A stretch of 64,000 nt of DNA from Mesorhizobium sp. M1B.F.Ca.ET.045.04.1.1 (GCF_003952465.1 NZ_CP034448.1:2581001-2645000); one strand, 5' to 3'; numbered from the stretch's first letter, positions 18,659 through 27,576 are shown. Translations and numbers: made by a program. Notes: a model not told the origin generated them from the sequence alone.

Positions 18659-20119
18659 CCGCTTGCGCACGGCGGCGATCCCGTCGATCACCTCCAGGCG
18701 GCCGGCCCGGTTGAGCGTGTGGATCTTCGGATAGGGCCAGTCGCCGGCGGCATCGATCGGCCGCGGCGCCGAGAGCCGCACCGCCTGCTGGTCGAGTTGC
18801 AGCAATTCGGACAGGCCAAGCCCGCCGCCATAACCCAGCGTTCCGTCCTGAACCGGAAGGAGGATGCGGCCATCGCGGTTGCGGACGAAGGCGCCGCCGG
18901 GGCGAGCCATGCGATGGTCGATCAGGATCGGGTTCGCCGGATGCGGCCGCCATGGACCGGCGAGCGCGGGGGCGGAGAAAACCGCCAGCGTATCGGAAGT
19001 GCTTCCATGGCCGTCCCGGTCCGTGGCGAACAGCCAGAGCAGGCCTTCATGCTCGAACAAGGTTGCGTCGGAAATCTCGCCTTCGACCAGCACGGTCTCG
19101 GCAACCCAGCCATCCGGGAAGCCCGAGGCGCGGTAGAGCGTCAGCTTGCCGCTGGCGCTCGCCTCCGGCAGCATCCAGATCACGCCGTCGCGCTCGAATG
19201 CCTGCGGGTAGGAGAGGTGGTGGGCCTCCTCCAGCACGACGCGAGGCGTACCGGGGACACCGTTCGCGTCGAACGCAACAACGGAGATGACCGCCTTGCC
19301 GGTGGCATGCGGATAGTCCTCGACGAAGACGAAAGGCCGACCCTGCCGCCAGAAAGGGAATGGGTCGGCATAGAAATGGTCGCCCATGTCCGGCAATACC
19401 GACCAACCGGTGCCGAGCTTGCCTGTATCGGCGACGCCCGGCGCATCGGTGAAGCGGTAGCCGACGCGCCAGTGCGCATGGCGGAAACGTGCGCGCCGGA
19501 GTGCTTCCCGGCCCAGCCGCGGCAGCGCGGCGCCGAGATATGCCGATGTGAACCGGCCTCGCTGACCGCGAGCATGGGTCTCAGCGATCGGTTCCAGCGG
19601 CAACCGACCCGCAGCAAACGCGCGGGCGACCGACTGAACCAGAGTGATCGCCCGGGCGAATACGTCCTCGGTGCCGAGTGCGGTGGATTCGCGCTTGTCC
19701 ACCATCGGCCGCGCCTGGCCCACGACCGTCTTCTTGTCGAGGACGGCCTCGATCACCGGCAGCCGACCGGCCGCGACGGCAATTGCCGCCGAGAGATCGG
19801 CACCCGATCCGTCGAACCAAAGGCCGATGGTCGGAACGTCCGATGGGGCCGCATCGCCGGCGAGGTCGAGCCTCAGCGCGGCGGGGCGATTGCCGGATCG
19901 AGCCTGGATTGCTTGCACCGCTGAGCCGAGAAGCGGTCCGGGCCGGCGGAAAAGACGTTGCTCGAACTGGAAGGCGGCTTTTGCCGGGGCCGGCCAACTT
20001 GCCGGGCCCGCCCGATGCGCCACCGCGACATCGTGGCCGTCCGCCTCAAGCCGCTCTATGACAAGCTGCTGCCAGCGGCGGGGCGCCGATTGCGGAACAA
20101 TGACCTCGATCGCCAGCAT
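18644..20119 (-). CDS. Beta-propeller glycan-biosynthesis protein (GINT1 N-terminal-like)
   Basis: About 491 residues. The C-terminal ~290 look like a five-bladed propeller with repeated blade motifs: FYADPFPFW, PFVFVEDYP, LSYPQAFERDG, MLPEASASG, WLFATD, and ARPGGAFVRNRDGRI. These resemble the N-terminal domain of plant glucosamine inositolphosphorylceramide transferase and GH43-like proteins. The N-terminal ~200 residues may be a formyl-transferase-like fold. No catalytic residues can be named. Start at 20119 (MLAIEV) follows GGGAAG; 20140 is possible. A role in sugar modification is inferred from the locus. Confidence 0.7.
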   Translation of the reverse strand: MLAIEVIVPQSAPRRWQQLVIERLEADGHDVAVAHRAGPASWPAPAKAAFQFEQRLFRRPGPLLGSAVQAIQARSGNRPAALRLDLAGDAAPSDVPTIGLWFDGSGADLSAAIAVAAGRLPVIEAVLDKKTVVGQARPMVDKRESTALGTEDVFARAITLVQSVARAFAAGRLPLEPIAETHARGQRGRFTSAYLGAALPRLGREALRRARFRHAHWRVGYRFTDAPGVADTGKLGTGWSVLPDMGDHFYADPFPFWRQGRPFVFVEDYPHATGKAVISVVAFDANGVPGTPRVVLEEAHHLSYPQAFERDGVIWMLPEASASGKLTLYRASGFPDGWVAETVLVEGEISDATLFEHEGLLWLFATDRDGHGSTSDTLAVFSAPALAGPWRPHPANPILIDHRMARPGGAFVRNRDGRILLPVQDGTLGYGGGLGLSELLQLDQQAVRLSAPRPIDAAGDWPYPKIHTLNRAGRLEVIDGIAAVRKRSGKQ

Positions 20120-20392
20120 GTCTTCCCGTGCGGCTCTCATCGTGCTCGGTTTTCCGAGGAAGAAATGACTTGGCTGAAAAAGCTTACCTTGCGGTTACAG
20201 GCAAAGCCCGACGGCGCGCTTCCAGGCAAAAATTCTTGGGGCCACGCGCCGCAATCCGGTCGCCTTCCGGCCCTGTGCAACGCAACATTAGCACTTTGCG
20301 CATATACCAAGATTCCAACAATCCCGGCGATCGATCTTGACCTGAAATGCAAGACGTCGTCGATAGGCCGCTGTCGCGCCGGTTCGGATCAC
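20120..20392. promoter_or_regulatory. Divergent intergenic region in polysaccharide locus
   Basis: About 270 bases between oppositely transcribed genes. An open frame crosses it in phase with the downstream acyltransferase, but its residues are Cys- and Ser-rich and unlike a protein of this family, so I treat the region as promoter-bearing. No clear operator is seen. Confidence 0.4.
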
Positions 20393-21550
20393 ATGTTTGA
20401 AGTCACTGCCGAGGATGTGTTCGATTTCCGCTCGACGGAATACGCCGAGCTGTTCGCCAGTTCGGCGGCGACCGCTTTTCAGCATCCCATATGGCTCGCG
20501 CAACTGTACGAGAGGATCGTACGGCAAGGCGCCGCCACGCCGCTGATCATCCTCGTACGCGCGCGGGCAAGCGGGAAACTAGCGATGGTCCTGCCGCTGG
20601 TGAGGCGCCGGTATACGCTGCTGAAGGCCGTGGAATTCGCGGATATGCGGGTTTCCGACTATGTGTCGCCAGTCGCCGACGAGGAGACCTTCTCCCGCAT
20701 CCTCGCCGACAGCCGCGCAGTCGCCGCCATCCGCAAGCATTTGCGGCCCTACGATCTCTTGCGTGTCGGCAAGCTGGCGGACCGCTCGCTGGCGATGGAG
20801 CGCTTGCTCGGCATCGACAAGCGCGACAGCATGGGCATGAGCGCCTATTCCAGCAAGCTGGAACCGACATTCGCCGGCTGGCGCGAGCACCGGCTGGACC
20901 AGTCCTATCGCAAGGAGCTCGACAAGAAGTCCCGGCAGCTCAACCGCATGGGCGAGGCGCGCTTCGAATGCGTGGACGGCGCGGCCGCCATCCGCACGAC
21001 ATTCGATGCCCTCAAGCTCTATCGCGGCAAACGCTTCGACGGGAGCAACGGTCCCGCCGACCTTTTGCAGCTGCCCTCCTATTTCGATTTCTATCTGGCC
21101 GTCGCCAATGAAGGATGCGGCGGTTTCGCCCGCACCTACGCATTCTGGATGAACGGACGGCCGATCGCTGGCGCGCTCGGGCTCGAGCACCGCGGCTCGC
21201 TCCTGGTCATTCTCGGCGGCTTCGACGAAGCAGGCTACAGAAAACAGTCGATCGGCAGCCTGATGTTCGAGCAGATCGCCCGCGACTGTATCGAGCGTGG
21301 CGACCACCACCTCGATTTCACCATCGGCGACGAGCCCTACAAGCGCATCTTCGGCGGCCGGCCTTCACCGATGTGGCAAATCTACCGCGCGGGAAGCCCG
21401 CTCGGCTATGCGGCGCATCTGACGGTGGAGAAATTGCCGGCGGCCAAGGCATTGGCGCGGCGTATCCTGGAAGCCGCGCACGTCAAGAAGGCCAAGCCTT
21501 CTCCCGTGATGGTGCCGCCGGCCTCCGATGAGGCTGCCGAATCGTCCTGA
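20393..21550 (+). CDS. GNAT family N-acetyltransferase (BcsL/CelD-like), polysaccharide locus
   Basis: 385 residues of the CelD/BcsL-like acetyltransferase family (COG5653), which has two tandem GNAT-like halves. Visible are FQHPIWLAQLYERI near the N-terminus, the segment LDKKSRQLNRMGEARFE, and in the second half AFWMNGRPIAGALGLEHRGSL and HHLDFTIGDEPYKRIFG (about 300-325). It probably acetylates a sugar of the exopolysaccharide. Start MFEVTAED is the first that gives a normal N-terminus. A hairpin follows the stop. Confidence 0.85.
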   Translation: MFEVTAEDVFDFRSTEYAELFASSAATAFQHPIWLAQLYERIVRQGAATPLIILVRARASGKLAMVLPLVRRRYTLLKAVEFADMRVSDYVSPVADEETFSRILADSRAVAAIRKHLRPYDLLRVGKLADRSLAMERLLGIDKRDSMGMSAYSSKLEPTFAGWREHRLDQSYRKELDKKSRQLNRMGEARFECVDGAAAIRTTFDALKLYRGKRFDGSNGPADLLQLPSYFDFYLAVANEGCGGFARTYAFWMNGRPIAGALGLEHRGSLLVILGGFDEAGYRKQSIGSLMFEQIARDCIERGDHHLDFTIGDEPYKRIFGGRPSPMWQIYRAGSPLGYAAHLTVEKLPAAKALARRILEAAHVKKAKPSPVMVPPASDEAAESS

Positions 21551-21560
21551 TCGATGCGTC

Positions 21561-21595
21561 GGGTTTGAACGCCACTACGTGCGTTCAAGACCCCC
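21561..21595 (+). terminator. Hairpin terminator after the BcsL/CelD-like gene
   Basis: Inverted repeat with 8-bp perfect arms TTGAACGC/GCGTTCAA extended by GGGT/ACCC around one bulge, 10 bases after the stop. There is no long T-run, so termination efficiency is uncertain. Confidence 0.55.
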
Positions 21596-21648
21596 GTTCT
21601 ATCGCGCCGTCATCTTCATGCCGGAGCCTGGCATCGAACGAAATGCGC

Positions 21649-21746
21649 TAAAGCCCGCCGCAACGGATTCAGGCGCCGCGCTTTAAGCCTTTGTTTTGAT
21701 GCATGTCGTCTTCCCAAAACCGCGCGCGGTTTTGGGCGACATGCAT
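21649..21746 (+). repeat. Two-stem intergenic repeat (RIME-like), copy 2
   Basis: 98 bases with two stems. The first runs between TAAAGC and GCGCTTTA with GGATTCAGGCG in the loop side; the second is GATGCATGTCGTC...CGACATGCATC with the inner stem CCCAAAACCGCG/CGCGGTTTTGGG. It matches copies at 44839, 49053 and 57770. RIME elements of rhizobia are described as about 100-bp double-palindrome intergenic elements; the family assignment is by resemblance from memory. Confidence 0.8.
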
Positions 21747-21764
21747 CGGCCTACGGGTCCGTGA

Positions 21765-22991
21765 TCAGGTGACGGCTTTGATTTGCGGCCGCTTGAGCCC
21801 GCGCAGCCTCGCGGCAAAGCTTGGGCTCACCTTGTCGATCTCGTGCAGGATGCGGCGGCGGCTGAAGTGAACCTGCCGGCGCGCGCGCCAGCGCAGGTCG
21901 GTGTCGATGGTCAGGCTGCGGCGGAAATTCGCCATCTCGAGTCCCCGCTCATCCATCGCCTGCTTCATGGGATCATCATAGAAAGTGGCGATCTTTGCCG
22001 CCGCCATGCCGGGCGATGCCATCCACTGCGGCACGTGCACCATGCACAAGCGTTCGACATCGGTGAGCAGCCGGCTGACCCCTGTTCCGGCGGCGGGACA
22101 GGATGTCTGATAGGCATCTCCGATCAGGACGACGCCATCGCGCTTGCAATTCTCGGCGACGGTGATGTCGGTGAGCCAGCTCGAGACACGGTCGATGACC
22201 TCGAAATCGCCGAATGTGTTGAGCAGACCGGGAAGCGTTTCGATGAGCGTCTCGCGAGGGCGGTCGCGCAGCGCCTTGACCCACGGGTCGGTGTGGTCCC
22301 GGAAAACAAATAGATTGGCGCGGGTGACGCCACCGGCCGGGAAAAAGTTCAGGTAGTCGATCCCGTCGGAGACCCGCTCGCCGTAATAGGTCAGCGCCGG
22401 ATGCTTGAAGGCGCTTGCGCCCGCCGGCCGGACATTGAAGCCGAAGGTCAGTGATTGGCGCTGGTGGACAAACCGCCGCTCGATACCAACGTCGCGCCGC
22501 AGGATGTCTCCCATGCCGGTGGCGAGCACAAGCAGGCGAGCCGTCACGTCCGGCTGGCCGATGATCGACACACGCTGCCGCTCGGGCCCAGCCTCCACCG
22601 CGCTCACCCGGCCGGCGACGAAACGTACGGTCTTGGGCAGCTCGGCCCGCATCGCCGCGACGAGGTCGTCGTAGAAAATGCCGTAGTGGCGGGCGCGCGT
22701 GCGGTCGAGCACACGCCCCTTGCGCACGTTGACGATCTCGTCGAATGCTGCGGCCGCCGCCGAGAGACTGTCGAGGAGACCGATCCGGCGCAGCTTGTCG
22801 ATCTGGTCGCCGGCGATCTTCTCGACGCGGAACTCGCGCGGAAAAACGGGGTGGCGGTCGATCAGCGTGACACGGTAACCTGACCGCCCAAGTAGGGTCG
22901 CGGCAAGCGTTCCGGAGAGCCCGCCGCCGACGATAGCGATCTCCGTATCGGTTCCCGCCGGCAGCGGACGAAGCGATTGTTCGGCGGTCAT
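21765..22991 (-). CDS. FAD-dependent oxidoreductase (tryptophan halogenase/geranylgeranyl reductase-like)
   Basis: 408 residues. The N-terminal dinucleotide fold IAIVGGGLSG (about 19-28) followed by RVTLIDRHP binds FAD, and the second FAD motif VVLIGDAYQTSCPAAGTG lies at about 300-317. The overall build is that of group A flavin monooxygenases/reductases. The ATG overlaps the WecG-type stop (ATGA), so the longer frame upstream is rejected. Being coupled to a glycosyltransferase suggests it modifies a sugar or lipid carrier of the polysaccharide, but the substrate is unknown. Confidence 0.85.
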   Translation of the reverse strand: MTAEQSLRPLPAGTDTEIAIVGGGLSGTLAATLLGRSGYRVTLIDRHPVFPREFRVEKIAGDQIDKLRRIGLLDSLSAAAAAFDEIVNVRKGRVLDRTRARHYGIFYDDLVAAMRAELPKTVRFVAGRVSAVEAGPERQRVSIIGQPDVTARLLVLATGMGDILRRDVGIERRFVHQRQSLTFGFNVRPAGASAFKHPALTYYGERVSDGIDYLNFFPAGGVTRANLFVFRDHTDPWVKALRDRPRETLIETLPGLLNTFGDFEVIDRVSSWLTDITVAENCKRDGVVLIGDAYQTSCPAAGTGVSRLLTDVERLCMVHVPQWMASPGMAAAKIATFYDDPMKQAMDERGLEMANFRRSLTIDTDLRWRARRQVHFSRRRILHEIDKVSPSFAARLRGLKRPQIKAVT

Positions 22992-23776
22992 TGCGAATAC
23001 CTCAGGAGGGCATAGAGGGCGCGGGGATTGGTGGTGAAATAGCGCCAGAAGAGCCGGCGCGGCTCCATCAGCATGCGCCAGAGCCATTCAAAGCCAGACT
23101 TCTGGACCCAGAGCGGCGCGCGCCGGACCTTGCCGGCGATATGATCGAAGAGCCCGCCGGAGGTCTTGATCACGCCGACATTCGAGAGCCGCGACGCAAA
23201 ATCGCGGACAAAAATCTGCTCGCGCGGAACGCCGAGGCCCAGCCACAGTATGTCCGGCGCAAGCGCGTTGATCTCATCGAGCTTTTTCTCGAGCGCCTGG
23301 CCGGAAAGATAGCCGTGGCTGTGGCCGACGATGCGCAGGCGTGGGTAGCTGGCCTTGATGGCGGCCACGGCCTTGGCGTTCCCGGCCTCCGTCGAGCCCA
23401 ACAGGTAGAAGGTCGTGGCCTCGTTCTCGGCGAGCTTTGCGACGTCGTGGAACAGATCGGTGGTCGCCACCCGTTCGGGCAGCGGCGTGCGGCACAAAAG
23501 GCGCGAGGCAAGAACAAGCGGCTGGCCGTCGGCGAAGATCTGGTCGGCTTCGCGGAAGAGGGCAGCTATTTCCGATTTCGCACGCGCCTGGGCGATGACC
23601 TCGCCGTTGGCGGAGGTGAAATAATACGGACGGCTGCCGTGGCGGTGTTGCCGCGCCGCTGCGATCATCAGCCGGGCGGCGCCCTGCCGATCAATCACGG
23701 TGACGGGCAGCCCGCCCAACTGCACCGTCGGCAACGCAGGCAGGTCCTGCCGGGAAGGCGCTGCTTCCAGCTTCAT
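22988..23776 (-). CDS. WecG/TagA/CpsF family glycosyltransferase (GT26)
   Basis: 262 residues. Family motifs TSANGE (54-59), ADGQPLV (82-88), FYLLGS and PDILWLGLGVPREQ (174-187) are all present. GT26 enzymes transfer N-acetylmannosaminuronic acid, glucose or related sugars to lipid-linked acceptors at the membrane. The start MKLEAAPS gives the usual family length; an upstream extension of 58 residues is Ser/Thr/Asn-rich and not family-like. Translationally coupled to the flavin oxidoreductase that follows. The AT-rich region upstream is its promoter region. Confidence 0.92.
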   Translation of the reverse strand: MKLEAAPSRQDLPALPTVQLGGLPVTVIDRQGAARLMIAAARQHRHGSRPYYFTSANGEVIAQARAKSEIAALFREADQIFADGQPLVLASRLLCRTPLPERVATTDLFHDVAKLAENEATTFYLLGSTEAGNAKAVAAIKASYPRLRIVGHSHGYLSGQALEKKLDEINALAPDILWLGLGVPREQIFVRDFASRLSNVGVIKTSGGLFDHIAGKVRRAPLWVQKSGFEWLWRMLMEPRRLFWRYFTTNPRALYALLRYSQ

Positions 23777-23939
23777 TACGGCGTTCACGCTGGTGTGCCC
23801 GGTGGAAGTCTGATGCTGCAACCGGAGGAAATGAGAAGTCTCATGATTCGCGGGCGTCAAATGTTGGCTGGGATAGAGCGGATCCGATCCGCCGGTCGTA
23901 GCGCCGTCTTCTTCAAAATCCTTTTTTGAATTCTCTAAA

Positions 23940-24125
23940 ACTTTTCGCATAGGAGAAATCGCCCCATTCTCCGATATTCAAACTACCCCCTTCATGGGCA
24001 CCATAAGTAAAAAAATCAAAATGTTAAGCGATATATTAATAGTTAGTTAATATGTAAAAATTGAATTGAAATATAAATTAATTTAATTATTTTGGATGCA
24101 ATCGCAGCTTGTTTTTCGCCGTTTG
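23940..24125. promoter_or_regulatory. AT-rich regulatory region upstream of the WecG-type gene
   Basis: From about 23990 to 24110 the sequence is made almost entirely of A/T, with many TA steps (TTAATAGTTAGTTAATATG, AATTAATTTAATTATTTT), in a window that is otherwise strongly GC-rich. In rhizobia the zinc-finger regulator MucR/Ros binds AT-rich DNA with TA steps near exopolysaccharide genes, so a MucR-type target is plausible. The base composition is seen; the regulator is inferred. Confidence 0.55.
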
Positions 24126-24195
24126 AAGTTGCAATTTGTCCCAGACGAATGGCGATGCGCTGGTCGCGGCCGCTGCGGCACGCCTCAGGCCGCTG

Positions 24196-24897
24196 TCACA
24201 TGATGCCGAAGGTCTTGTAAGCGTCCACCGCGCTCATCCCCTCGCGGATCGCCTTGGCGACGAGCTTTTCTCCGCGAACCTTTTCAAGGGCGAGCCGCAC
24301 GACCTCTTCCTCGGCTTGCCGTGGGATAACGAGGACACCTTCCTTGTCGCCGAAGAGGAGCGTTCCCGGCTCTACGCGCACACCGCCGATCTCGAGCGCG
24401 CAGCGATAGTCGATGACCTTGCCGCGCACGCCCTGATCCTGTGCGTAGTAGCCGGTGCAGAAGCAGGGGAAGCCCAGCGCCTTGATGCCATCCGTATCGC
24501 GGGCGAAGCCGTCGAGCAGCGCGCCGCGTGCGCCGAGGATCTTCGCGCGCGTCGACATCAGCTCTCCCCACAGCGCGTAGCGAGGCGAGGCGCCGCTGGC
24601 GACGTAGATTTCGCCGGGCTTCAGCTCATCGAGCGCTTCGAACATAAGCCCGAACGGCTTGGTCATCAGCGGATCGCGTGTCGGCTCGTTGGACGGAAAG
24701 ATGTCGGTTTCGAGCACCGGCATGGCCCGGCCGAGCAGCCGCGTCTTCTCATCGACAGGCTTGAACACCGGCGGCAGGAACTGATGCTGCAGCCCAAGCA
24801 TGTCCATCACGTCGCCGACCACCGCGACGAAAAGTTCTTCCTCGAACCGGCGGTACATTTCAGCATCGTCGGCATAGAGGCGCGTCGGTCTCGTCAT
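24196..24897 (-). CDS. RraA family protein / 4-hydroxy-4-methyl-2-oxoglutarate aldolase-like
   Basis: 233 residues of the RraA/HMG aldolase fold. Key segments are VGDVMDMLG near residue 29, GELMSTRAKILGARGALLDGFARD (about 111-134) with the Arg-Asp pair and preceding Gly-rich loop used in metal and pyruvate binding, and FGDKEGVLVIP near residue 183. Members often cleave 2-oxo-hydroxy acids. It is coupled (TGATG) to a mannonate-dehydratase-like gene and an SDR, so a role as aldolase for the keto-acid they produce is likely but inferred. Confidence 0.88.
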   Translation of the reverse strand: MTRPTRLYADDAEMYRRFEEELFVAVVGDVMDMLGLQHQFLPPVFKPVDEKTRLLGRAMPVLETDIFPSNEPTRDPLMTKPFGLMFEALDELKPGEIYVASGASPRYALWGELMSTRAKILGARGALLDGFARDTDGIKALGFPCFCTGYYAQDQGVRGKVIDYRCALEIGGVRVEPGTLLFGDKEGVLVIPRQAEEEVVRLALEKVRGEKLVAKAIREGMSAVDAYKTFGIM

Positions 24898-26012
24898 CAA
24901 GCTTGCATCCGGATGTTGGTGGCTTGGGCGGTGCGGGAAAGTCCCAGCGCCGCGGCGTTCTGCACCAGCGCGCGCATATAGCCGAGCGCGAAGGCCTTGC
25001 CCGCATGCCAGGGCGCGTCGCAGGACATTTCCGGCGTGTGGTCGGGGATGATGACGCCATCATAGCCCTCGTCGCGCAGGATGCGGACGATCTCGGCCAT
25101 GTCGATGTCGCCGTCATCGACGAAGGTCTCGTGATAGTTCGGCACCTTGCCGCGCACGTTGCGGAAATGGATGTAGCCGATGCGCTTGCGCCGGGCGAAG
25201 CGCCGGACATGCCCGTAAATCTCGTCGGTGCCCGGCATCTCCTGCAGCGAGCCGAGACAGAGCTCCAGCCCGTTGGACGGCGACTCGACGATGTCCATCA
25301 GCCGGTCATATTTCTCCGGCCGGTTGACGAGCCGTGCCGTGCCGCGCAGCGCTTCGGCCGGCGGATCGTCGGGATGCGCGGCCAGCACCACGCCGGATTC
25401 CTCGGCCACCGGAACGACTTCGCGCAGGAAGGTGCCGAGCCGCTGCCAAAGCTCATCGCTGCTCACCGTCACCGGTTCGGCGTCAGGCCGACCGGCTCGG
25501 TAGCGCATGTTCCAGACGACGCCGTCGGGCAGCGGCAGATTGGGATCGATGGCCGCAAGATCGAGCCCCACGGACATCGCCTCACCGCGCGCAAACGGTC
25601 CGCGCGACCAGCCCCAGACGCCGGCAATGGAGAAGTTGTAGCCGATGCACGGAATGCCGGCGCGCCCGGCGTCGCGGATCAGGCGCTTCAAGCCTTCGAT
25701 CTGCTTTACCCTGTCGGGGCCGTCGAGCAAAACATCGGACCAGAAACGGGGCGAAAAATTCTCGATCGCGGCGATTTCCAGACCGTTGTCGCGTACTGTC
25801 TTCACCAGGCCGGCGAAGTCCTCATAGCCCCAGAGCTCATCGGTGGAGCAGTCGCCCCAGCCTTCCTTCTCGCTGCCGGCGGACAGCGAAGGATCGCGCC
25901 CGCGAAAATAATTGGTGAGGTGGGCAACGATGTGCGTGGCGCCTGCCTGACGTGCAAAGCGGAAATTGTCCGGCGTCAGCGATTCCCGGTAAAGGCCAAG
26001 ACCGATCTTCAT
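24897..26012 (-). CDS. Mannonate dehydratase-like protein (short UxuA paralog)
   Basis: 371 residues, UxuA-type xylose-isomerase-like TIM barrel that dehydrates an aldonate to a 2-keto-3-deoxy acid. Metal-site motifs AAHPDDPP (about 216-223), GYIHFRNVRG (about 284-293) and IIPDHTPEM (about 325-333) are conserved. It lacks the roughly 50-residue insertion present in the classic enzyme encoded at 27734-28918, so substrate range may differ. It lies 2 bases from the SDR gene and overlaps the RraA-like gene; the operon starts at the GntR gene. Confidence 0.88.
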   Translation of the reverse strand: MKIGLGLYRESLTPDNFRFARQAGATHIVAHLTNYFRGRDPSLSAGSEKEGWGDCSTDELWGYEDFAGLVKTVRDNGLEIAAIENFSPRFWSDVLLDGPDRVKQIEGLKRLIRDAGRAGIPCIGYNFSIAGVWGWSRGPFARGEAMSVGLDLAAIDPNLPLPDGVVWNMRYRAGRPDAEPVTVSSDELWQRLGTFLREVVPVAEESGVVLAAHPDDPPAEALRGTARLVNRPEKYDRLMDIVESPSNGLELCLGSLQEMPGTDEIYGHVRRFARRKRIGYIHFRNVRGKVPNYHETFVDDGDIDMAEIVRILRDEGYDGVIIPDHTPEMSCDAPWHAGKAFALGYMRALVQNAAALGLSRTAQATNIRMQA

Positions 26013-26014
26013 GG

Positions 26015-26800
26015 TTACTTCACACCGATGCCGGCGGTCAGACCGCCATCTATTTTGTAATCCGCGCCGGTGCAGAAGCCGGCCTTCGACGAACAGAGAA
26101 AGGCGATGAGCTCCGCCACTTCCTCCGGCTCGCCGATACGACCGAGCGGATGGGCCGCGCCGAAGCGCCTGTAGGCTTCCTCGACGTCGGCATTGCTGCC
26201 GTTTTCGCCGCGCGCGGCCTTCTCGAGGATCGGCGTGCGGATCGAGCCAGGGCTGACGGAATTGACCCGAATGCCGGCCGCCGCGTAGTCGAGCGCCAGC
26301 GAACGCGTCAGCGTGTGGATGGCGCCCTTGGTCGTGGCATAGGCGACGACGTTCTGCTGACAGGCGAAACCCTGCACCGAGGCGACGTTGACGATCGCGC
26401 CGCCACCGCGGCGGATCATTTCCGGGATGCCGAAATGGGCGGTCAGGTAGATCGAGCCGACATTGACCGACATCGCCTTGTTCCAGGTCTCGAAATCGGT
26501 GCTGGTCGCAGTCCCGTACGGATGGACGGCCGCCGAATTGACGATCACATCGAGGCCGCCGAAGCGTCCGACACCGGCGGCGACGGCGTCGCGAACCTGG
26601 TCGGAGACGGAGACGTCGGTGTCGATGACCAGCACGCCGGCCTCGGAGCTTTCCAGTTCCGCTCTCATCGCCGCATTGGCTGGGCGGTCGATGCCGCAGG
26701 CGATGATCGCGGCGCCCCCTGCCGCAAGGCGCCTGGCGGTTGCGAGACCAATTCCGGTCGTGCCGGTCACCAGGGCGATCTTGCCTTCAAAATCCTTCAT
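26015..26800 (-). CDS. SDR family oxidoreductase
   Basis: 261 residues, classical short-chain dehydrogenase. The NAD(P) loop is VTGTTGIGLA (12-21), followed by NSAAVHP near 88, the catalytic Ser in NVASVQG (about 138), and YATTK (about 154-158). It likely oxidises or reduces a sugar acid. It lies between the GntR gene (11 bases) and the short UxuA-like gene (2 bases), i.e. in the arrangement known for hexuronate/fructuronate-type oxidoreductase-dehydratase pairs. Confidence 0.93.
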   Translation of the reverse strand: MKDFEGKIALVTGTTGIGLATARRLAAGGAAIIACGIDRPANAAMRAELESSEAGVLVIDTDVSVSDQVRDAVAAGVGRFGGLDVIVNSAAVHPYGTATSTDFETWNKAMSVNVGSIYLTAHFGIPEMIRRGGGAIVNVASVQGFACQQNVVAYATTKGAIHTLTRSLALDYAAAGIRVNSVSPGSIRTPILEKAARGENGSNADVEEAYRRFGAAHPLGRIGEPEEVAELIAFLCSSKAGFCTGADYKIDGGLTAGIGVK

Positions 26801-26811
26801 TGCGAACTCCT

Positions 26812-27549
26812 TCAGTCACTGTCGGAAGCCGGCTCTTCCGGCAGGAATCGCAGGGCGAAATCGAGGTGGCGGCTGCTCAGGTAGGCGTAGGCCAGCCTGT
26901 CGCGCGCACGCAGGGCGGCGATGATCTCGCCATGCGCGGCGCGGGTGTCGGCCAGCACCGGGCGCATTTCCTTGCCGATGGTCATGATCCGCAGGATCAC
27001 CGGGGACAGGAAGGAATACATATCCGTCAGCATGCGATTGTCGGCCAGCGCGACCAGCGCCATGTGGAAATTGAAATCGTTCTCGGCGGCCTCCTCGATC
27101 GAGCGGCTGTCGACGATCCGGGCATTGATCTCGTCGAGCGCCTCGATCTGTTCGTTCGTGGCGTTAAGCACGATGTGGTCGCCGATACCGACCTCGATGA
27201 TGCGCCTGAAGCCCTGGATATCGGCGAAGGACGAGCGCGAGACATCCATATGCGCGGCGAAGAAATTCTGGATGGCGATGCTCTGCCCGTCGGCGAGCAC
27301 GGCGCCGACGCGGGGTTTTGGTTCGATCAGCCCGTAGGTTCGGATGGTGCGCAACGCCTCGCGCACCGTGTTGCGGCTGGCGCCGGTGATCTCGCTGAGC
27401 TCGCGCTCCGTCGGCAGCACGTCGCCGACATTCAACCGCCGCGCGCGGATGAGGTCGAGGATCCGCCCGGCCGCGACGTCGACCGCGGAGCTGCCGCCGG
27501 CGCGGCGGGCGACGACATTGTCGCGCGCCACCTGAGAGTTTTCCGACAT
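26812..27549 (-). CDS. GntR family regulator, FadR/FCD subfamily
   Basis: 245 residues with a winged helix at about 24-88 (LPTERELSEITGASRNTVREALR) and an all-helical FCD ligand domain (about 100-235) whose His/Asp positions usually bind a metal and a carboxylic-acid effector. The ATG at 27549 has TAGGAGG 6 bases upstream; the frame continues over the operator region and must be trimmed. It probably represses both its own operon and the divergent uxuA operon through the two operators at 27561 and 27686. Confidence 0.94.
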   Translation of the reverse strand: MSENSQVARDNVVARRAGGSSAVDVAAGRILDLIRARRLNVGDVLPTERELSEITGASRNTVREALRTIRTYGLIEPKPRVGAVLADGQSIAIQNFFAAHMDVSRSSFADIQGFRRIIEVGIGDHIVLNATNEQIEALDEINARIVDSRSIEEAAENDFNFHMALVALADNRMLTDMYSFLSPVILRIMTIGKEMRPVLADTRAAHGEIIAALRARDRLAYAYLSSRHLDFALRFLPEEPASDSD

Positions 27550-27560
27550 CGATCCTCCTA

Positions 27561-27576
27561 ATTGTTGGACCACAAT
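27561..27576 (-). promoter_or_regulatory. GntR operator, copy 1
   Basis: ATTGTTGGACCACAAT, an imperfect palindrome (TTGT/ACAA arms), the exact reverse complement of the copy at 27686-27701. It lies 12 bases upstream of the GntR start codon, next to its ribosome-binding site, fitting autorepression. FadR-type regulators bind short palindromes of this form. Confidence 0.8.
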
